From Pegea sp. RAD2-039 (taxonomy: Eukaryota; Chordata; Thaliacea; Salpida; Salpidae), in contig JAQGEQ010000326.1 of NCBI GenBank assembly GCA_034620365.1, positions 310,001 through 374,000 of the forward strand: DNA of 64,000 nt, given 5' to 3'. Both the position numbers and the translations under genes were made by a program. Position 1 is the first letter of the stretch, and every line of letters starts with the position of its first letter. This document shows positions 40,295-53,420 of this stretch, piece after piece. The notes below the pieces were generated by a model that did not search any database, was not told the DNA's origin, and worked only from the letters and a program-made list of their open reading frames with translations.

Positions 40295-40373
40295 TATAAA
40301 AATAATTTATCACTTAAAACTAATATTATTTTATATGGACATTTTAAAATTAAAATATATTTTTTTTCTTCAG
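40295..40373 (+). promoter_or_regulatory. TATA-like box and acceptor-like site of G6
   Basis: TATAAAA lies at 40295-40301, 94 bp before the ATG. TTTTTTCTTCAG ends at 40373, 15 nt before it. Confidence 0.5.
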
Positions 40374-40388
40374 CCTATTAATTTGAAA

Positions 40389-41100
40389 ATGAACTTGATA
40401 CGAAGCAGCAACTTTGCACGAAAAAGAAAACTGTCATCAGATGATGATGAGAAAAGTTTTAATAATAAAACTGCAGAAAAGAAAATTTTGGTAGACACTT
40501 CTGGTGGAGTACATAGCTTTTATAAAAGTCATGCTGATGAAAATAGTTTAAATAATACTAAAGAAATTCCAACAACTACAAGTTGCCATTATAAAGAGAC
40601 TAACAGCGATAGAAAAGCCTTCAAAGGGGAAAGAAAATAATGAAGAAAACAAAAAATCATCTAATTTCAAAATCAAATATGAATGCTTAGACTGTAACAA
40701 GAAATTTAAATTCAAATCTCAGCTTGTTTATCATGAGAGAACTCATACTGGTGAGAAGCCTTATGAATGTATAGTTTGTGAAAGAAAGTTTAGTCGAAAA
40801 CACCATTTGTTAGGTCATGAGAGAACTCATAATGGCGAGAAGCCATATGAATGTGTTGTTTGTGAAAGAAAATTTGCACAAAGATCTAGTCTTTTACGCC
40901 ATGAAAGAACTCATCCTGGTAAGAAACCATATGAATGTATTGTTTGTGAAAGAAAATTTGCACTTAACTCCAGTCTTTTAAGTCATGAAAGAACTCATAC
41001 TGGTGAGAAACCATATGAATGTGTTGTTTGTGGAAGAAAATTTAGTCAAAATTCCAGTCTTTCATACCACAAAAGAACTCATTTTATTCATAAGAAGTAA
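40389..41100 (+). pseudogene. G6: short C2H2 zinc-finger gene with one-base insertion
   Basis: The family ATG (MNLIRSSNF) opens a normal N-terminal region. An extra G in the AFKGK motif (about 40626-40629; sister genes have GGG) shifts the frame to a TAA at 40638-40640. Past the insertion the sequence is clean: leader finger and four fingers (SRKHHLL, AQRSSLL, ALNSSLL, SQNSSLS), ending HKRTHFIHKK. Linkers include HNGEKP and HPGKKP. Fingers 2-4 and the HNGEKP linker are shared with G7. With the shift ignored it would be a five-finger protein of about 236 residues, the shortest in the cluster. One base in a G run could be a sequencing error. Confidence 0.83.
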
Positions 41101-43199
41101 AATCATTTTGCTAGTAAACGTTTACTCACAATTCAAGTATTGATAAATGAAAATGTGTTTAAACTGATGAGTAACTTAACTATATAAAGAGATTTGAGTT
41201 TAAAGAAAACAAAATGATAATTTTTTGTTTGGCTAGTTGTTGCAATTTATGCTTTAATAAAGCTATTTTAATGATTGCTCTATTATTGAAATAGTGTGTA
41301 GGTCTACAATAAAAAATAATGGTTTTAAATTTAATTTTTTACTTTATATTAAAGTTGGTATTCTCATGTTGTTATTTTCGTAAATATTTTTTGTAAACTA
41401 TTGAAAAATTTTGTATTCCTTAATTTTCAAAGTTTGTATTTTAAGTATTTGTTAACATCTTCTTTTATTTTTCAACAAGTTTTTGAAAGTAATTGTAATT
41501 TTTTAGTTGATAAAGGCAGTCGAAATTGTGGTTACTTTATAGTTACTCTCTAAAGATTCGTTAAATCCTTATATGTTTACATAACTGATTATTTTTGTGT
41601 TTTGTTTTTATTTTGAAAGTAAAACTACAGTTTTTAGTAATTATTGCAATTTTTATGAGAACTAATTTTTGAAATCTTAAAATCTATTTCCATTCTTGAA
41701 ATGCTTGTTAGAGATAATAACAATAAACGTTATTATCCTTTTCATACTATAAATTTAGAAAATGAAGTTTTTTAACATTTCTTATTATCGACAATTACAT
41801 AATCATAAATAAATCATCTTCTATAAAACTTGACTATTTCTTACCCAAATAGTTAGATCAAAATTAACAGATTGAGTTTTTTAAATAGTTTAAATTATTT
41901 TATAATTTTATAACTTCAGAAGTACGGCAGAAAAACTAATATTTTCTTATCGGTTACTACTGTATTAATTTTAAACTTTTCGATTAATATTTTTGTAAGC
42001 AAGTTGCTAGAGTGTTTTAAGCTGTTCGGTTTACTACTTCTGCGTTAGATACATAACTGTAGATCCATTTCAGCTCTTGGTAATTCTAATAACCGAACCA
42101 AACATTAAGTTACTAATTTAAATGGAACTCTAATTATCCAAACAAACCACAACAAACCAAAACACCTAACCAAACCATCGATGCAGTAACTGATTATAAC
42201 CATAAAGATATTATTCCTTAGTTGAAATAATCTTATGAAAAAGTCTTATGAAATAACACTTTTTTGGAATGAAGAATTTACTACTAAATCTAAACTTTAA
42301 ATAATAAAAATAAGTATTTAAAGTTGCTAATACCAACAAAACAGCTAAAATATCTTAAGGATGATACCTTCCAAAGAATGAATTTTAAACAATTTTTAAT
42401 CTTTGTATAAAACTTTACAATATGAGTTAGTATTTTTAAGTTTAAAAAATTAAATAAAAGTATTTGCCTCAAATTTGAAATACTCTTTGTGTTTTATTTT
42501 TTTATATTTTTTTGAGATACACATCGCACTTTTTGTACCGTTGTATTTTGAATTTTTTTTTGTGAAGATTTATCAATTCTTAATTATTACTTTAAAATCA
42601 TTCATAAAACCATCAATGTAACAAATCAACATTTATCAGTACGTCTGATGTATTGGAATTAGATTAAGAAAACTACAATATAACAAAGAATATAAAAAAG
42701 GAAAAACATTCTATCTCATTTAGCAACTTATTCTGTTGTTCGAGATTTAAAGATGAAAAACCATCAAAAGTCACAGGCGCTAAAAAGGATCTACAGAAAA
42801 AAATCTGACATTAAAATGTACAAATCCTGTATTAATTTGTGAAGAAATATATGTGTGAAGAAATAGGAACTAAAAATACAAACAAATCTGACGTTTAAGT
42901 AATGAAACAAAACGGTTCAAAAACATTCTAGCAATTTAAAGCAATTTCATCGATTAGATTAAAATAGACTGGTAACAAATTAGCATTTATTAGTTCTCCT
43001 GTTTTACGTATAAAGTTACAAAATAAGGAAAATAATTCAAACTGTCTTAGCAACTCAATATGTTAATTCTTAAGATGTTAATTTCAAAAGACCAATCGGG
43101 TAATTTATGGACTAGTACTTTTGGAGATGATTTTATTTCATATAGTATATTATATATAAAAACTTTATAATATCAACCAATTTTTTTATCCGGTTTTTC
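41101..43199 (+). repeat. Type B 3' flank of G6 with type A end
   Basis: Matches the flanks of G4 and G9, and those of G3 and G8 inverted. From about 42.87 to 43.18 kb it carries the outer type A sequence, then enters segment D. The 60-codon minus-strand frame at 42290-42472 has relatives at 53887-54075 and 60291-60533 but is interrupted in the G3 flank, so it is not called. Confidence 0.75.
41256..41261 (+). terminator. Poly(A) signal of G6
   Basis: AATAAA 156 bp after the stop, in the same context as in G4 and G9. Confidence 0.45.
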
Positions 43200-45406
43200 A
43201 AAAAAAATCTACATTTAATAAAACCAGAATTCTACAACAAATTTCTAAAATTTAATTTCAAAAAAGTAATGTCAATAAAAAAAAATCAAGATTACTAAGA
43301 AACTAAAGTTGCAAAATCCCACCGTGACTAAAAGAATGTTCGGAAAAACTGCATAAGCAGTAAAGTTACAAGCCAGCAAAAAATGATTAGGTAAAGATCA
43401 AATTATCTTAATTGATTTTTAGATAAAATTGTATATAAGTTTCCTTCAAGTTAGAAAGAATTGCTTCAAGGTTTATCACAGGCGTTTTAAGTTAATTTTT
43501 TTAAATAAACTACAAAGAATAATAATTTACTCTTATGACAATTAAAGTTTACAAAATTATGTTATCATATATTTTAATGTTCTTAAAAAGAAATATATAA
43601 TTTTGTCAATTTTTTGTTTGTTTTATCTAATAACTTAAACTGTATAGATCACTTTTAGTTTCACAAATAGGTAAAGTTAAAGCAGAGCAACTTTTTTTAT
43701 AAATTTTTGCTGTTTGATACACTTAGCTAAAAGCCTTCATTTTTGAGTTATATTTCATTTAAGTAAAATTACTTTTGCTATTTGATAGAAAAAAAAGTTC
43801 TACTTTATTTGTATTTGTACAAATAAAACGTGTTAAAAGTACAACAAAATAATATACATTTCAAAAAGAAGTTAGATGGGTCGCCTTTATCTCGTCGTTT
43901 GAAGTTTCTGACTAAAGTTAAATCAGAAACTGTGATCTGAGAACCATTGGTTGACTGAAAGTTTTCATAATTGAAAGAGAAAAATTGATTAACATAATCG
44001 TAGTAAAAAGTTAAAAGTAGAGATGAAAAAAATTGATATTAAAATTTAAAAGCAACTTTTTCATTGATTTGTTTACCTCGGATATTTAAACCTTTTATCA
44101 TCAAATGAATAAAAGCAGTATAAAAAAAGTTTCTAAAAAAAAGCTGAATATCATCGTAACAATGTCTATCAATAAAATTTATTTTAGATAATAAAATTAA
44201 AAATAAGCTTTTGTTCAAAATCAGCAGCGGTATATGCAATCCTCTTAATACGTAAATAATATTGTGAATTGTTTCCAAAAAAGTGAAATAAAAGGCTTTT
44301 TAGAGTTACTAACCATTATTAACCAGTTTCAAAGGATAATTCTAATAAAACTTGGAACAGTTTTTGAATTAGTAATGTAATATCATTGTTAGCAGATACA
44401 TTTTTAAGAGAATAGTTAGCTTGAACTAGTTTCAAAAATTCATCACAAAAAAATTGTGTTTGAAAACGTTATGTGTGACGTAATCAAAAAAACATTATTT
44501 TCCAATATATTCAAATAATGCAAAGTATAATTCACTATTAGTATATAATTATATAAATATTATCTAAGTATATAATATTATATAATAACTATAAAACTAA
44601 ATTTAATCAACTGTTTTCCTAAAATACTTAAATAAGTTTAGAATAAAATCAAAAAATATTGTCAAATAAAATTAGATTTCAATATTTATTTTTCAGTTAC
44701 AACATGTCGCTGTAATAATTTTATTTTCATATTTTGTAAAATAGTAAATTTCTCCTTAGATCTGTTTGATAAATAGTCTAAGACTTTGAACTTGAAAGAC
44801 TTTATTTTTTAATATTTGTAAAAATTTTATTCAAACTAATACAAATATCTTTATATAAAAAATATGTTTAGTTTTAACGAATTAATTGAAAAATTTGAGC
44901 TCAAAAGTATTTTGCACCTAGAAATAAGATACAGTCTTCTATAAGATTGATGTCAGAGAAATAAAGCTTGTCTAACAATTTTCAATAAATCAAACTTATA
45001 GAGAAAAAGAAAGGTTTGAAAAAGTACTTTCCTCCTGACAAATACTAGATCGAAAGAAATTAATAAAAGAAAGAACTATTTTTTAATTCAACAAATTGCT
45101 CAGCTAATTTGCCTCCACACTAGCATTATTTTGAAGTCGACAATATGTCGATAAACTTTATAAAAAATTGAATTTCTGAAAATATATTATTTTCAACTCT
45201 TGTTGTTAATAAAACCTTTAAATTTGAATATAATAATCGTAATATTGGCAGACTACCATTAGTATATTTGTAATAAATTTATTATTTAACTTAGTTGTTT
45301 TATAAAAGTTTTTTTCTTTCTAGTCTTCAATAAACTTTTTGTAGAAAATTAATTTAATTAAGTAAACAAAGTAATTTAAAATTGTTCTCAAAGGAAAACA
45401 TTTTGT
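43200..45406. repeat. Segment D, copy 2
   Basis: Direct repeat of 25953-28144, with only one ~590-bp unit at its start. The 79-codon minus-strand frame (44039-44278) is present, again starting at TTG. Copy 2 ends at about 45406 and passes within about 75 bp into a C-type remnant, so the two D copies have different right-hand neighbours. Confidence 0.75.
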
Positions 45407-45479
45407 AAGAGTTCTAATTAATTCATTCTTGCTACTGAAAGAAGATTTATTTTAATTACATATCTGATATAATTTTCTT

Positions 45480-45745
45480 TGTTTGCTTTTGTAGTCTTGC
45501 TAATATCTTCACAAGAGCAAGATGCACTTATTTTATCTCTGTTTGTATTTTTTAAACAAGTATGATCTACGTGATATCCTTATAAATCGTGACTATACTT
45601 GTGCTATATGCTCCGCTAGAAAAGTTTTGCAAATTTGTCTATTTTGCGGTATTTTTTTTGTTAAACTGTTCTTACTATCATCCAATGAAAAGTTTTTTTT
45701 CATTCTGTTTTTTGTCGTTCATAAAATTGTTCGTTTACTTAATAA
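45480..45745 (-). pseudogene. C-subfamily N-terminal remnant
   Basis: Read on the minus strand, ATGAACGAC near 45715 begins a decayed copy of the N-terminal region: an NEKKLFIG-like stretch, SKNSLTKK, and a tail with DKISA and SKTTKANK matching the 37.5 kb remnant. Stops and frameshifts are present and all fingers are missing; the homology ends at about 45480, near the edge of segment D. Its 5' side faces G7, so they form a head-to-head pair. Confidence 0.6.
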
Positions 45746-48605
45746 TCTAAATTGATAGATAAACTTTTTATTATTAAAACGAAAAATTTAAGGAATATGT
45801 TAATGAAATAATAGATAGTTTATTAAGTTTTGATGGATGAGTTTTTTCATTTTCTTAAGTTGATATATTTAAAGGTTTGTATGCTAATTGTAAATATAAA
45901 TCAATCACGTTAAAAGAAAACTTTTCTAGAACGCTGAAACAGAAACTTATCATGTTTTATAAACAGATTGTATTTAAAATGAACTTTTACAACACAAAAT
46001 CTTGATAATATTTTGCAATAAACAAAAAATAATTGTTACTTATATTTCAATATTGAAATATCAAAATATTGAGGTTTATATTGTAACAAAAAAGCCTCTT
46101 ATATTGGAAAGACATTGTTGTTGTTTTACATGTAGCACTTATGAGAACAAAACATCATTTGCTTGTGGAAATATTAAAAGGAGTTGTAAATTAAATATAA
46201 TAATGTATGCAAAAAAGAAAAAGGTTCAAACAGTTCAAACAAAGTAGACCCTACTCTTAAAGATTTCAAGAAAACAATTTTAAACAGTTTTATCCAATAT
46301 CTAAGTGTTAATTTTTCAATAAAATTCAAATTTATGTTGTAACATACATTGAGAGCAACAATTAATTCAAAAAACGTATTAAAAGTGTTTTTTATGTTTT
46401 AATGATAGATATAATAAACTCAATATTTTCAATATACTCAATAAATTCAATTTTAAGTGTTGATTTTGATTTACTTATAATGCAGAAAATAAATGGAAAT
46501 GAAAATTGAAACTTTAAAAACAAAATAAAATACACAAGAAAGTTAAACATTAAAAGCTCAATTAAAAAAATCAATAAATTAACAACCCTTGTAATTTATA
46601 AGAATTGTATAACCAGAAAAGGCAATATAAACTAATAAAATTTAAATCAATCCTAATAATTTGACAGTCAAGAACATTTATCTAAAAATTTTATTTTGAA
46701 TAGTATTGAAAATCTGATACTAAAATTCCATATCTAAAAACTTTCATCTTTAACTTTATTCAATTTGTAAAAGGAAACTAATAACGAAAAAAACTAACAA
46801 AACATTACTAACAAACCAGTGTTGACTACAGAATGAACTAGGTATATAGAGTAATAGGGGATGAAACAATTACGTAGATGGTAAAAAATTCTACTTTCAC
46901 TACTAACAATAACAACACTACTTTTCCACTTATTGTTTGTAGCTTTGTGAATTAAAATATACTTCTTACTGCTCTTTTGAAATTCTATCTTAACACTTCA
47001 CTTAATCATTGCTTTGAAGGTGGTACATAGTTGTTATATCACTTTAATATTCTTTTTTGTGAAATCAAGTTTTTCTAGCAATTAATTACTGTATTCAGTC
47101 AAACACACCCACAAACTGATCCAAAAATAAATATAACTTTTAGAATAGTTTTTCAGAGGATTTATAAAAATAAAAATAAATGATTAATATCTGTAAGTAC
47201 TTCTTGAAATTTATTGTTTGTTTACAACTTTTAAAAATATAAATTACTCAAAATAATAAAAGTGAATGAACAAATACTCTTACAAAGTTTGGATTTTGCA
47301 GTTACTTTATAATAATAAAACAGCAAAAGCATCCAAATAATAATCAACAACCAACAAAATCAAAATAGTAAAAGCTTCTTTAACATTGATGTTATCATCA
47401 GAATTTGCATGTAAAGATTGTTTTGTTTCTAACATTACTTTCAAAATTAGAATTTCTCCAAACTGTTTTGGAGTTTAATAATGCTTTTTTATGTATCAAA
47501 TATATATATATTCTTAAGAAGACTTTTACCAAAAGTTTATATGTTTGGTAACGTCATTTGTGTTATATATATTTTTAGAATTTATTTTAAATTATAAGGT
47601 TTTGTTGGTCTCTTTTGTCTCTTTTAGTTACTTGTAAACTTAATGCAAATATAAAAAACGATTGTTGTTAGATGATCATGAATGATTTTTGATGTTTAGT
47701 AAACCTATGTAGCTTGCTTAATTTTATAAGAAAATTGCTAGTATTGTTTTTGTGAAGTTTTTGCAGATATTTCGTTCAGACATTAAATTTTCAAACCTTT
47801 TTAAAATAAAAATTTGTAGTAAATGTTTATAACTGTCAAAATATTAGACTTTAAGTCAATTTTTCTTCGTTTAATATGGCTTGTAAGCGATAAATTCTTT
47901 ATACATTTCCATGATAGTTTAATATGTATTTTTTTTTAATTTAAGCTTATCATTTTGAAATTAATTATAATTGATTGTAATTCAATGAGTCAAAATCAAC
48001 TCTTAATTTTCATTAAAATATTCTTTAACTATAACTGAAATATATATATAAATATATAAATTAAACTAAGTATATTTGTAATTAAAATAACTAGAAATAG
48101 TTTATATTTTTTTATTAATCGTTGCTCACTATTAATGTAACATCACACAAGTTAATTCTATTGAGGACTTTACACTTGAATATGAGATAAATAACTGCAG
48201 ATTAAAATCTGTAAAATTAAGTTTAACTTCTTGTTGATCTATTTGTAACTCTTTTAAATCTTATAATTATTACATACGTTTTAATTTTTATTTTCTGAAC
48301 TCCTGTTAATTTTTTCACAAAAAAACGTGTTTTGCCCTCGTAACTGCTACATGTAAAGCAATATTATCTTTTCTATAGAAGAATTTTTTTTTCTATTTAT
48401 ATATTATAGAAATGGATATTAGGTTGTCTAAATATTGAACTATAATCAACAATTTGTGAAAATACTTGCTTAAGTTTACAAAAAAATGTTCTTCAAATTC
48501 GTTTTAATGAAAATATGTATATAGAACATCATAAGTTTCTGGTGAACACTTTTACAAAACTTGATCTAAGTTTGATTGTTATCATTAGTAAACTAACTTT
48601 GTTCA
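45746..48605. repeat. C upstream sequence and G7 upstream arm
   Basis: About 45.75-46.85 kb is C-type upstream sequence, inverted relative to 19.3-20.27 kb. About 46.85-48.6 kb is the gene upstream arm, very close to that of G6. The small frames at 46002-46247 and 46392-46574 lie in this duplicated AT-rich sequence and are not supported as genes. Confidence 0.65.
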
Positions 48606-48683
48606 TATAAAAATAATATATCACTTAAAACTAAAATTATTTCATATGCATATTTTAAAATTAAAAGATATTTTTTTCTTCAG
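48606..48683 (+). promoter_or_regulatory. TATA-like box and acceptor-like site of G7
   Basis: TATAAAA lies at 48606-48612, 93 bp before the ATG. TTTTTTTCTTCAG ends at 48683. Here the frame upstream of the ATG is closed by a TGA just before it, which supports starting all family genes at MNLI. Confidence 0.5.
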
Positions 48684-48698
48684 CCTATTTACTTGAAA

Positions 48699-49829
48699 AT
48701 GAACTTAATACAAGGCAGCAAATTTGCACGAAAAAGAAAACTGTCATCAGATGATGATAAAAAAAGTTTTAATAATAAAACTGCAGAAAAGAAAATTTTT
48801 GTAAACAATTCTGTTGGAGTACATAGCTTCTATAAAAGTCATGCTGATGAAAATAGTTTAAATAAGACTAAAGAAATTCCAGCAACTACATTTCTCCCTT
48901 ATAAAGAGACTAACAGCAATAAAAAAGCATTCAAAGGGAAAGAAAATGATGAAGAAAACAAACAATCATCTAATTTCAAAATCAAATATGAATGCTTAGA
49001 CTGTAACAAGAAATTTAAATTCAAATCTCAGCTTGTTTATCATGAAAGAACTCATACTGGTGAGAAGCCTTATGAATGTATAGTTTGTGAAAGAAAGTTT
49101 AGTCGAAAACACCATTTGTTAGGTCATGAGAGAACTCATAATGGCGAGAAGCCATATAAATGTGTTGTTTGTGAAAGAAAATTTGCACAAAGATCTAGTC
49201 TATTACGCCATGAAAGAACTCATACTGGTAAGAAACCATATGAATGTATTGTTTGTGAAAGAAAATTTGCACTTAACTCCAGTCTTTTAAGTCATGAAAG
49301 AACTCATACTGGTGAGAAGCCATATGAATGTATAGTTTGTGAAAGAAAATTTAGTCAAAAATCTAGTCTTTTAAGTCATGAAAGAACTCATACTGGTGAA
49401 AAGCCATATGAATGTACTGTTTGTGAAAGAAAATTTTGTCATCGATCTAGTCTTTTATGTCATGAAAGAACTCATACTGGTGAGAAGCCATATGAATGTA
49501 TAGTTTGTGAAAGAAAATTTAATCAAAATTCCAGTCTTTTAAGTCATGAAAGAACTCATACTGGTGAGAAGCCATATGAATGTATTGTTTGTGAAAGAAA
49601 ATTTGCACAAAAATCTAATCTTTCAATTCATGAAAGAACTCATACTGGCGAGAAGCCGTATGAATGTATAGTTTGTGAAAAGAAGTTTAGTCAAAACACC
49701 AATTTGTTAAGTCATGAAAGAACTCATACTGGTGAGAAACCATATGAATGTCTTGTTTGTGAAAGAAAATTTGCACAAAAATCTAGTCTTTCAAGTCATG
49801 AAAGAATTCATACTGGCGAGAAACCATAG
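48699..49829 (+). CDS. G7: C2H2 zinc-finger protein, 10 fingers, mosaic, intact
   Basis: Predicted 376-residue nuclear DNA-binding protein (MNLIQGSKFARKRK). The N-terminal region, leader finger and fingers 2-4 (SRKHHLL with the rare HNGEKP linker, AQRSSLL, ALNSSLL) match G6. Fingers 8-10 (AQKSNLS, SQNTNLL, AQKSSLS with the rare HERIH) match fingers 4-6 of G2 almost base for base. It then jumps straight to the type A end, with TGEKP followed by TAG. The gene is therefore a join of a G6-like front and a G2-like back, and by coincidence it has the same length as G2. Fingers 5-7 (SQKSS, CHRSS, NQNSS) lie between. The full frame is open, so it may be active. It has a type A 3' flank. Confidence 0.87.
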   Translation: MNLIQGSKFARKRKLSSDDDKKSFNNKTAEKKIFVNNSVGVHSFYKSHADENSLNKTKEIPATTFLPYKETNSNKKAFKGKENDEENKQSSNFKIKYECLDCNKKFKFKSQLVYHERTHTGEKPYECIVCERKFSRKHHLLGHERTHNGEKPYKCVVCERKFAQRSSLLRHERTHTGKKPYECIVCERKFALNSSLLSHERTHTGEKPYECIVCERKFSQKSSLLSHERTHTGEKPYECTVCERKFCHRSSLLCHERTHTGEKPYECIVCERKFNQNSSLLSHERTHTGEKPYECIVCERKFAQKSNLSIHERTHTGEKPYECIVCEKKFSQNTNLLSHERTHTGEKPYECLVCERKFAQKSSLSSHERIHTGEKP

Positions 49830-51220
49830 GAATATGTTTTTTGTGAAAAAAAAATTTAGTTGAAATTCAAGTCGATTACGCCATGAAATGATGCAGGTTT
49901 TTTAGAAAATGTGAGATCATTTTGCTGGTAAATGTTTACTCACAATTTATAAGAATGAATAAATAGCTTTGTGAAGATCAGAGGGTTTAAAAATATAATT
50001 TTTAAAATTGTTTTTTCAGTTTTAGTTGTTTTTTTTTTCAATATTTTTTTTATTGATCAAATGGTGTATGTTACAGTAAATAATAATGATTTGAAAAGTT
50101 ATTTTCTTTTATTGTTTGTGAGCGGCGGTTTGTATTTTTTTTTCTAAACGAACTATATCTTTATTCGTTTTTATTCTAAGTTTTTTTAAACCCACAAGTT
50201 TATTAATGTCCTTTATTTATTATCAAAAAGCTTCTGTATTTATATTTTAATTTCTTAGTTAATCAATGCTGTGCAAACTGCTGATAGATTTTAGTTTTTT
50301 TTTAGAAATCCGTTTAAAACTTTTTAAATTTCTGCAACTTATTACTATTTGCAATTTGTTTTTATTTTTTTAATTGAAACTTCAGATTTTAGTAGATACT
50401 CAAAATAATTTCAAGAAAATAAAGTTTTAATTCATAAAATCTTTTTTTTCAAACCTAATGCTATTTTGTTTATCATTTCATTTTAGAAATAAATACTTTT
50501 TAATAAATCATATTACATCATATTTAATCCCTTCTGCTGTAGCACTTAGACGTTTATTACCCGAATGGTTAAAACTAACTTAAAAGATTGAGTTGATGCA
50601 AAATTGAAATAATTATCTAATTTTCTTAAACTTTGTTAGCAAGCCAGTTATTACGTCAGAAGAAGAAATACTTGCTTAACGTTTGCCAGTAAGTTCAGTT
50701 TAAAATATTTTATAATAGTATTATTTTAATTTGTCAATTTAGATTTAATAATATTCTTTTTTTCTTAAATTACTTTCGGTATATCTAAACACAATTACAT
50801 TTTCAACTGAATTACTTTCAGCAAAAAAGATAAGACCAAAACATCTAACTTTATTTTGCCGATGTCTTTAAATAATGCAATCTACAAATTCACCGATTTT
50901 TTTAAAACATCTCTTAGTTTATCTTTAAAATATGTTTCTTAATAATCAGCACAAGTTTGTGGATGGCGTAAAAAAACCATTATGTTGAATTTAATTCATA
51001 AAAAAATGTTTCAAAAATACTTCAGTTTATTATTTACAATATTAGAAAACTGAATATTTCATTAGATAAACGAAAAGTTGATTTAACACATCTATCCACA
51101 CGATATCTTAGCCAAAAATCATAATGTTTATTATAAACATTATAAATTATGTTTATAATAATTAACATTTTAACTGCAAAGAATAATTTTAAATTATTAC
51201 AAATTTAATAGCAATTTTTT
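49830..51220 (+). repeat. Type A 3' flank, shortened copy (after G7)
   Basis: Matches 11.1-12.47 kb after G2, including the decayed terminal finger just after the stop, then breaks off near 51220. A small palindrome, AATGTTTA-TTA-TAAACATT, sits at about 51124-51142 where the other copies have TTTATAAAAATAAAC. Confidence 0.75.
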
Positions 51221-52189
51221 AACGTTTTTGTAACGTTTTTTCACAATTTGTTTAAAAGCATTTTTCAAATATATTTAAGAAAATGTTTGGAAATTCTGGA
51301 AGTGCATTTCGAAAAAACAACTTTGAAATTTAAAAACTTAAATTGGTAATTCAAATTTGAAGTAAATATTTTTGTTTAAATGATTTAAATCTAAATATAC
51401 AAATTCAAATTTATAACTTGATACTACGATGAAAAATTGTTTAAAAATTACGTTTTCGAATGGTGTCATCATGGAGTCATTTTGTTTTTTATGTTGAAAT
51501 TACCAACTTTACATAATTGTTTTTATTTTTTATTATTTAGAATTAGTTATATTTAATATTATTTGTTGTGCTTAGTATGATCATTGAAACAATTTAACTT
51601 GTTTTGCTTGTTTCAAATACTTTATTCTAAAACAAATGTTATTTCATAAGATTATTCTACCTTTGGAACATATTCCTTATGGTTACTAAATCAGTGCTTT
51701 GCTTAAAAAATTTAATTTTTTATCATTTGAGAAAAATCAATTTCAGTTTACCTCATTGATAATCAATCAAGGATAACTTTATTCTCTGGTTCTATCACAA
51801 TTTGGTTACTGTTATCAAGCAAGGTAGGTATTTTAGACTTCTCCTTAATCTTTTAACTAGCAATTGTATTACATGACATATCTTAAAAAATAATTTTAAA
51901 CATTCTTGACATACCAAAAAGTAAAAGTTTTTAAATAATCATCTACTTTAAGCCAATTGAAGGTTTGTATTCTTCTAATGCCATTTGGAAAGATCTCTTA
52001 ACATAAATTTTTAACTAAATCAAAATAAATGAAAAGTGAAATATTGATTCTGATGTGATTTGTTTTTTGGATTATCTTGCTCTGCTATTCTTATATAAAA
52101 TAATGCCAAGAATTTGCTTGATTGGGGTTTTAAGTACTTTAACTAGGTCATGTTGAAACAAATTTATGTTATCCTCCCTAACACCATTT
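51221..52189. other. Intergenic stretch without recognised content
   Basis: Sits between the broken type A flank and the inverted segment D remnant. I see no finger remnant, no long frame and no match to the other repeats in the window. It may be older segment D or unique DNA. Confidence 0.4.
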
Positions 52190-53420
52190 ATTCACTTAAA
52201 AATTTATCTGCTAACAATGATATAACTTTACTAATTCAAAAACTGCTTTAAGTTTTATTACAAATATCCTTTGAAGCTGGCTAATAATGGTTAGTAATTC
52301 TAATAAGCCTTTTTTATTTCAAGTTTTTGATAATAATTCACGATATTTTTTAAGTCTTAAGAGGATTGTAAAAACCGCTGCTCATTTTGAACGAAAGCTA
52401 ATTTTTAATTTTATTATTTAAAATAAATTTTATTAATGGAAATTTTGAAGATGATGTTCAGCTCTTTTCTTAAAAACATTTTTTATATTACTTTCATTCA
52501 TTTGCTGATAAAAGGTTTAAATATCCGAGGTAAACAAATCAATGAAAAAGTTGTTTCTAAGTTTTATTATCATTTGTTTTTCATCTTCATATCATTTTAA
52601 CTTTCTACTACGAGTTAGTTAATCAAATATTCTCTTTTAATTATGAAAACCTTCAGCAACCCGTGAATCTCAGATCACAGTTTCTGATAAAACTTTTGTC
52701 AGAAACTTCAAACGACGAGATAAAGGCGACTCATCTAACTTCTTTTTGAAATGTATATTATTTTGTTATATTTTTAACACGTTTTATTTGTACAAATACA
52801 AATAAAGTAGAACTTGTTTTTCTATCAAATAGCAAAAATACCTTTACTTAAATGAAATATAACTCAAAAATGAAGGCTATCAGCTACGTGTATCAAGCAG
52901 CAAAAATTTATATAAAAAGTTGCTCTGCTTTAACTTTACGTATTAATGAAACTAAAACTGATCTATACAGTTAAGTTATTAGATAAAACAAACTAAAATT
53001 GACAAAATATATATTTCTTTTTAAGAACATCAAAATATTTGATAACATAATTTTGTAGCCTATAGTTGTCGTAAGAGCAAATTATTGTACTCTGTAGTTT
53101 ATTTAAAAACAAAATAACTTAAAACGCACGTGATAAAGAGAACTTTGAAGTAATTCTTTCTAACTTGAAGGAAGCTTATATACAAATTTATCTAAAAATC
53201 AATTAAGATAATATGATCTTTGCCTAATCATTTTTTGCTGGTTTGTGTAACCTTACCACTTATGCAGTTTTTCCGAAACTTCTTTTAGTCACAGTTAGAT
53301 TTTACAACTTTCGTTTCTTAGTAATCTGGACTTTTCTTTATTGACATTACTTCTTTGATTTTAGAAATTGGTTGTAGATTTCTGGTTTTATTTAATGTAG
53401 ATTTTATATCAAAAACCATA
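52190..53420. repeat. Segment D, inverted partial copy
   Basis: Reverse-orientation relative of 25.36-27.17 and 43.2-44.45 kb, more diverged than the other two. It keeps the TCTGCTAACAATGATAT and GATAAAAGGTTTAAATATC landmarks. Its single ~590-bp unit looks like a hybrid of the two tandem units at 25.36-26.54 kb. The peptide-like frames of the other copies are broken here. Confidence 0.7.

Noticed and set aside
42290-42472. Small hydrophobic frames in type B flanks (also 53887-54075, 60291-60533, 23732-23914, 59666-59848)
   Set aside because: They start at non-ATG codons or are interrupted in at least one flank copy; their similarity is explained by duplication of the flank.
45522-45755. 77-codon plus-strand frame
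   Set aside because: It lies antisense to the C-subfamily N-terminal remnant, which accounts for the sequence.
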